Shown here: positions 61,001 through 64,000 of the stretch, one piece after another
Layout of the letters: the number at the start of each line of letters is the position of its first letter
Numbering within the stretch: the first letter of the stretch is position 1
Assembly (NCBI GenBank): GCA_947652115.1
Contig: OX393562.1
Span: forward strand, 25,680,503-25,744,502
Direction: 5' to 3'
DNA length: 64,000 nt
From: Blastomussa wellsi
Lineage: Eukaryota; Cnidaria; Anthozoa; Scleractinia; Plerogyridae
Program-made: the position numbers and the translations under genes
Notes under the pieces: generated by a model
The model's input: the letters and a program-made list of their open reading frames with translations, nothing else
Databases searched by the model: none
What the model was told of the DNA's origin: nothing

Positions 61001-63441
61001 TTTAATTTAGGGTTAGAGAGAGACGTGAACTGTGGAAAATGGAAAATCAGTGAAATCGGATTCCAGGGACTAAATGTTGTCATTTCTTCACCATCCTGTT
61101 ACCTTTTTGATTTGTTACAGATTATACCACAATACGGTTCAGTGACGGTATATGCTTCAAGAATAACCGATAATCCAGGTCCCGATAATTATACTCAGAA
61201 AGTTGGACCGGCAGGTACGACCTTAAAGTTTCTTAAAGTAAGAACGCTAGCCATCATTTTGACACCGATCATCAATCATTAGTTACGTCTAAAGGAAGTT
61301 TGGTATAAGAAAGTAATTTGATATTTTTTAATAAAATGACTGCTTTGTTGTGAATTTCTAATCTCATTTTATGTCTTTTTTCGTTTTCAAGGAGAGGGAG
61401 ATGATATGCAGATTCAGTTTACAGATCTTTGTGCCGGTAGGAGATGCATCCAATTCCGTTACTTGCATTTTTATATCTTGCCGATGGTACATACAAGAAA
61501 AGTATCATAATAGTGGCTTCCCGTAATGCATGCGTAACCTCGGCATAAGAAAGTTTGACTAAAGTACTCCCAAAGAAAGATGGATGTTTGTGAACGTATC
61601 TTGCGAATGAGACAGTGATTTTTGGTACGTGTAGCTCCTACAAATTCTGTATGTTTTATTTTTATTCTAATTTTACACGTTTCTTGGCAATAACGAGATT
61701 GATTGATTGTATAATGATGAAGTTATTTAATTAGTACAGGAGCTCATTTCTTGTATAATGACAACCAATATTTGCTGATATGATTAACCGATATTGTAGG
61801 GAACGAGGTTCCCGGTGTTGTGGTCTTGCCTCGTATCACGGGTTGGTGCTTAACATAGGGATAACCTCAATGCACCTTTCTCCCTTGGACGGACTTGTCC
61901 AAGAAAAATGAGTATGAGTTAATGTAGGCGAGTTTGATGTTAGCTGATTGTGTTATACAACACATTTCTCGCAGGGTACAACTCTTCAGACACTTGTCCT
62001 CCAATCAACATTGGAATATATGGAGAAGCCTCATCCCTGACTTGCTCAGGTTTCCAATCGTATTTTCTATTAAATTTCCTCATTCCCGCACAATTAATGT
62101 ACAGAATACGAAACTCTTGGAACTCTTTCATAGTTAAATCACAGGGACCCGAACGCTGAATTAACTTTTATGATCATTAAATAAAAATACTGTTACTACC
62201 CTGCGTTTCTGTGTCTTTTTGAGTCGTTTTGAATCGGAGTGAAAACGGGTTATCTTACGAGTCTGCCTCTTCGTAAATACAACTATTAACTCAAACCCGA
62301 GATTCTCCCCATGAGTTAATAGTTTAATAATGACAATAATGGAACTTATTTACGAAGAGCTAGGCAGATACGCAAGATAAACCGTCTTCACTCCGATTAA
62401 AATCCCTTCCAAAACGACTCAAAAAGACACAGCAACGCAGGTAAGTAACAGTATTTTTATTTAATGATTATAAGAGTTAAAACAGCGTTCGGGTTCCCCG
62501 TGGTATCGAGCGGTAAAATTAACTAACGTCCTGTATTTTTATGATTTAAGTAATTTTATTGTATTTTATAAAAATCCATTGCATTTTATATGATTTAATT
62601 GTAATTTGGTAATTAACACCGCAAAACACATAGCGGAGTGCTGATAAAATTGAAATTGGTTTGCATTACTCAGCCACTCCTGAAATCAGTAAAATGAAGA
62701 AGGATATTTGCACGTTCATTATACTAAGCGTGTCTTCTACGTTTAATTTTGTACCTAGAACGAGATTGCAATCTTCCCAATCAAATAAAGTTCAGGATAC
62801 GAAGAGGTTGGTTGTGGTCGTTAGCGATTTGTGATATTTTTAAATATTTAGGTGTTTTAATGGTGTCAAGACACACCAGTAACTTGGGGTAGACGATTAC
62901 CAACCTTCTGTGCCAGGAGCCGAATGCTGGAGTACTCCAGCTCATTGCTTTATTTTTGTTCTAGGAATTAAAACGAAACTAATAATATTTTGTCCTATAG
63001 GACCCTTTCGATAAACATTTTTCAAATCCAGTTTTGTGAAATAATACTCCGGGGGAGTCAACAATGGCGGACAGGATACTAGAACAGCCCGAGAAAGCTT
63101 GCCTCGACTTCCTTTTTACACACAGTTCTCGTTGACATTTTGTCAAGCTACATATCTCTAAGTAAACAGGTTCTGTCTACATCTTGGCCGTTTAAAAACT
63201 ACCACTATCGCGATTTTAAATTTTAACTGACTTCAGACGGTCTTAACTCTTCAAGTATACGTATATTTTGACAAATAAGTATGGAGTAGCGTAAAACATT
63301 TTTTTCTCAAGAAGTGAAAACGAAACTCATTTTATCTTTTTTTCCTAAGGAACACCTGTGGTCAGCGGTGCTGTCAAGAGTGACGGCTATCTTACGATGC
63401 AGTTCCACTTGTTTTTCATCGCGGTATTCCTTGGTTTGTAA
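39855..63441 (+). CDS. PGLYRP2 N-domain-like / VWA / GPI-anchored surface protein (13 exons)
   Basis: Exons: 39855-39924, 45290-45964, 51355-51558, 52530-52620, 54825-54973, 56048-56145, 56947-57034, 57396-57545, 58524-58660, 61121-61214, 61392-61436, 61975-62049, 63350-63441. Every junction is in phase, for about 655 residues. Order: signal peptide; a domain (about residues 25-315) resembling the non-catalytic half of PGLYRP2 (GVVLTPDGETIAMG, TIAYNLGLSAL, RMYYGSG, then CRRKTKFKDL); a VWA domain with a full MIDAS (MDESGS, the T in GGFTHTAEALD, LTDGKSND); a beta-rich region (DIIPQYGSVTVYASR) that may be PPC-like; a Cys-containing tail; and a final hydrophobic stretch (FHLFFIAVFLGL) typical of GPI attachment. 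No PGRP amidase domain lies between the two parts. Predicted to sit on the outer cell surface and bind ligands through metal. The exon 1 link spans 5.4 kb and is the weakest. AATAAA lies at 63649. Confidence 0.78.
40248..40350. repeat. Tetranucleotide microsatellite (ATTC/GTTC)
   Basis: Runs of attcattcgttcgttc. The IHSFVRSF-type ORF is an artefact. Confidence 0.9.
40498..41766. mobile_element. Large inverted-repeat element with gatcgg-rich ends
   Basis: The arms at 40498-40630 and 41634-41766 are reverse complements (ggacggaatccgactga on one side, tcagtcggattccgtcc on the other; ccaaaatagtcac inside). The interior has further inverted segments at about 40800-41540. It lies in intron 1 of the large gene. 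Confidence 0.75.
41881..43332. mobile_element. TTAA element carrying a 182-codon ORF
   Basis: The left end ttaaggtggatggtaccagt and right end actggtacgatccaccttaa are inverted repeats matching 22 of 23 positions, both beginning or ending in TTAA. The 1.45-kb element has no transposase, but holds the minus-strand ORF 42676-43224. It sits beside a second TTAA element (43500-44217). Confidence 0.7.
42676..43224 (-). CDS. 182-codon ORF, mitochondrial-leader-like, possibly a captured exon
   Basis: Begins MAARGLLHARLLLSCLSEIG, arginine-rich and without acids at first, like a mitochondrial targeting leader. It then has one likely membrane segment at about residues 82-102 (FVYFAGLVGFYTYYSSSTAY) followed by acidic EESDEEKENNE. 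The pattern of leader, single membrane helix, acidic stretch recalls MICU-family proteins, but this is a weak guess. The last 50 residues look like read-through of an exon. No further exons are seen on minus. It lies entirely inside the TTAA element at 41881-43332. Confidence 0.4.
   Translation of the reverse strand: MAARGLLHARLLLSCLSEIGSTRKLFFDRRFLDNSICVRKFVFGTQCPSYKVKIPVCAAIDPVGDRKDLKTEAVNSYSRFSRFVYFAGLVGFYTYYSSSTAYAEESDEEKENNEVQSRPRHKGCFTAKRRVSKLTNLTRARQEKTSTSKKTTAKNDNKYSVKCFRNEDRHPTMCRVDFTYRF
43500..44217 (-). mobile_element. TTAA-type element, copy 2
   Basis: Ends ttaaggtggctgaacacag and ctgtgttcggccaccttaa. The interior is the reverse complement of 2799-3602 with scattered differences and a shorter centre. 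Confidence 0.8.
45124..45221. repeat. Long (ATT)n microsatellite
   Basis: About 32 uninterrupted ATT units, with looser ATT/GTT repeats from 45048. It ends 69 bases before the exon 2 acceptor of the large gene. The poly-N and poly-I ORFs are artefacts. Confidence 0.95.
45290..45964 (+). CDS. Exon 2: PGLYRP2 N-terminal-domain-like
   Basis: The acceptor is the second AG of cctcagag, which restores the phase from exon 1. The donor is tcag|gtattt. The 225 residues carry EYSYDSNSRRKKGVVLTPDG and VDNLFTATIAYNLGL, matching in order the N-terminal half of vertebrate PGLYRP2 as I recall it. The open frame continues to 46164, but this is read-through into an inverted repeat. Confidence 0.75.
46033..46385. 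repeat. Inverted-repeat element at start of intron 2
   Basis: cttattagacgttttgttgt on the left and acaacaaaacgtctaataag on the right. The arms are about 35 bases. Confidence 0.75.
46634..47755. mobile_element. 1.1-kb near-complete palindrome, TTAA-type
   Basis: The outer arms share agtttttcagaaccacacc and ttaaaaggctacagcttcgc with their complements. Inner arms include gcttgattacagcctggacg and its complement at about 47460-47480. The direct repeat ttaagcagtgat lies at 46622-46633 and 47752-47763. It lies in intron 2. Confidence 0.8.
48330..48430 (+). repeat. Short tandem tccaataaca units
   Basis: gtgtccaataaca occurs three times in a row (about 48358-48400). A related piece is near 51020, also beside a cgcgcgc stretch. 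Confidence 0.55.
48530..48975 (+). mobile_element. LINE (CR1/L2-like) reverse transcriptase 3' fragment
   Basis: The ORF 48530-48892 encodes a C-terminal piece with HTEPIFKKLNLLKFQDIH, CYNTRHANFFRLP and RTNIRQFS, then FFNSLSPEI, features of the tail of CR1/L2-type LINE ORF2 proteins. The 3' sequence forms a hairpin (gagggaacctaa / ttaggttccctc). It is 5'-truncated and lies in intron 2 of the large gene. Confidence 0.75.
51185..51295. repeat. Palindromic element, copy 1
   Basis: The arms gtctgtaatcatacgagtga and tcactcgtatgattacagac are perfect complements. A second copy lies at 58856-58965. It ends about 60 bases before the exon 3 acceptor. Confidence 0.85.
52640..52930 (+). mobile_element. 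tRNA-derived SINE
   Basis: The head has ggtgcgcgggactccagatc and a B-box-like ggtttcaagcc. The body has ccattggggaagcctgac and ends ggcagctatgaacc. It lies in intron 4, just after the exon 4 donor. Confidence 0.6.
53040..53200. repeat. Palindromic element
   Basis: caatagagttgatg and catcaactctatt flank ttttagccc/gggctaaaa inner arms. Confidence 0.75.
53680..54400 (-). mobile_element. Penelope-like element 3' part with GIY-YIG remnant
   Basis: The minus strand at about 54330-53990 encodes a GIY-YIG endonuclease remnant: YCITCTLCKQLYMGEIGRRL, then in another frame REHLRDVEKDD and KQHMAVCGLSLH. At least two frameshifts separate the parts. Downstream is the terminal region shared with 32690 and 36680. 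The reverse transcriptase is missing. It lies in intron 4 of the large gene. Confidence 0.8.
53789..53836 (-). ncRNA. Hammerhead-like motif 4 (mutated)
   Basis: Same layout as motif 1, but the cleavage triplet region reads acttc instead of acgtc, breaking stem III. Likely inactive. Confidence 0.4.
55090..55270. repeat. Tandem repeat, about 80-bp unit
   Basis: Two and a half copies of gaaagtgacggggatgccca followed by tcgtctc and aatgtccaggg, next to G-runs. Confidence 0.75.
56370..56923. mobile_element. Inverted-repeat element with nested palindrome
   Basis: Outer ends ggtgcggttacac and gtgtaaccgcacttaa. Inside, 56632-56794 is a second palindrome with aaaggtggatttccactgtc and gacagtggaaatccaccttt. 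It lies in intron 6 of the large gene. Confidence 0.75.
58856..58965. repeat. Palindromic element, copy 2
   Basis: Same arms as 51185-51295 (gtctgtaatcatacgagtga); the centre differs slightly. Flanks also match for some bases in reverse orientation, so the full element is longer. Confidence 0.85.
59045..59640 (-). mobile_element. Dispersed repeat with internal tandem units, copy 2
   Basis: Reverse complement of 15943-16540, with the same doubled internal unit. It lies in intron 9 of the large gene. Confidence 0.8.
60032..60125 (+). mobile_element. tRNA-derived SINE head
   Basis: A box tggctcagttggtagtgcg and B box gggttcgattc, followed by a T-run. The arms do not fold into a full cloverleaf. 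Confidence 0.6.
60340..60430 (-). repeat. Dispersed repeat, copy 2
   Basis: Reverse complement of 14283-14370. Confidence 0.7.
60545..60610 (+). repeat. Dispersed repeat related to 7990-8055
   Basis: Shares taattaacgatg and atttacaatgaacggttctg, then gtgatgca, in the same orientation as the intron 1 sequence of PLA2 copy C. Confidence 0.65.
62140..62505. mobile_element. Palindromic element in last intron of large gene
   Basis: Outer arms gggacccgaacgct and agcgttcgggttccc. Inner arms include gtgtctttttgagtcgtttt and its complement. It carries an AATAAA on its own left arm (62177), which is not the gene's end. Confidence 0.8.
63350..63441 (+). CDS. Exon 13: GPI-signal-like C-terminus and stop
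   Basis: The acceptor tttcctaag puts the frame in phase with exon 12. It encodes SGAVKSDGYLTM, then a hydrophobic run of about 12 residues ending at the stop with no cytoplasmic tail. Small residues (S, G, A) upstream could be the GPI attachment site. Confidence 0.65.
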
Positions 63442-63648
63442 ACCGGCTAACGAAAGATGTTGCCAATGACAAGAGTTCTTTTTAAAAGAACAGTGGTTAA
63501 CATTTTATTGAGTAATATTATTTATAGACTAGCTTTTTCCTGCTTTTGTAGATCCAGATGTGTATCCAGATTTTTAGACTCAACAGTTTGTTTTCTTAAA
63601 TATAGAAAGTATGTTTTGTGCTTTGTGCACTCAGAAGAAAAGTGTGAA

Positions 63649-63654
63649 AATAAA
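63649..63654 (+). promoter_or_regulatory. Polyadenylation signal of the large gene
   Basis: AATAAA about 208 bases after the stop. Another lies at 63733-63738. Confidence 0.55.
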
Positions 63655-64000
63655 TTTTGATATTTTGTTTACAATGTAAGAATCTCATCTGGTTATCTGA
63701 AAATGTAAAACATGAACAAATACAACTTTTTTAATAAACCAGAAATGGAAAGAACTGAAAAAGTGGAATACTCGAATTTCCTCTGGGTTTACCGTTAAAA
63801 CCAGCGAGCAGGCCTTACAACTTTTATCGTTACATTTTGTAACTTTTTATACACTAAAACCGCTAAAAACATCTTGCATTTCAACGTCAATATATCTCAA
63901 AACTGCCATCTTTGCCAACTTCATCACCCTCCTTTGATATCTGCTAACCGTCTCTTGTTGGCGACCACGAAACAAAGAGTGAAAACTTGGGGTCTGATTA

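Noticed and set aside
61380..61440. Alternative joining of exon 10 at cttaaa|gtaaga
   Set aside because: With the first acceptor AG at 61391 it leads to a stop in exon 12; the donor at 61214 keeps all later exons open to the GPI tail. Transcript data would settle it.
1..64000. CRISPR array, bacterial operons or prophage
   Set aside because: The tandem repeats are microsatellites or short duplications, and the genes are spliced animal genes.

Overview
The window is nuclear DNA from a cnidarian, most likely a stony coral or close anthozoan relative. The species is not identified. Supporting evidence: genes split by GT-AG introns, an animal CUEDC2 orthologue, an intronless rhodopsin-class GPCR, a secreted phospholipase A2 cluster, a very dense load of fold-back elements, tRNA-derived SINEs, a CR1/L2-like LINE fragment and Penelope-like retroelement ends. 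Layout, left to right: 1-2.4 kb has no gene; 2.4-3.6 kb holds repeats; 3.7-18.1 kb is a cluster of three secreted PLA2 genes (one on minus, two on plus); 18.1-22.9 kb is intergenic with repeat debris; 23.05-24.0 kb is a single-exon GPCR; 25.3-31.6 kb is CUEDC2 on minus (8 exons); 32-39.8 kb is repeat-rich with no convincing gene; 39.9-63.4 kb is one large plus-strand gene. The three PLA2 copies share the same five-exon plan and intron phases. The minus copy has lost its calcium-binding loop through a frameshifting deletion and looks like a pseudogene. It is divergently arranged from copy A, and copy B follows A on the same strand. The most interesting locus is the 13-exon gene at 39,855-63,441. 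Phase-matched exons predict a secretion signal, a domain resembling the non-catalytic N-terminal half of vertebrate PGLYRP2, a von Willebrand A domain with a complete MIDAS metal site, a beta-rich cysteine-containing region, and a C-terminal tail that looks like a GPI-anchor signal. No amidase (PGRP) catalytic domain is visible. I know of no described protein with this order of domains, so it may be an undescribed cell-surface recognition or adhesion protein. The introns and spacers are packed with nested palindromic elements, many ending in TTAA. One TTAA element at 41.9-43.3 kb contains a 182-codon ORF that may be a captured host exon. Penelope-like ends carry hammerhead-ribozyme-like folds on their sense strand, and one short copy has a clean 13-bp target duplication. 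All gene models are splice predictions made by eye; no alignment, RNA data or database search was available.
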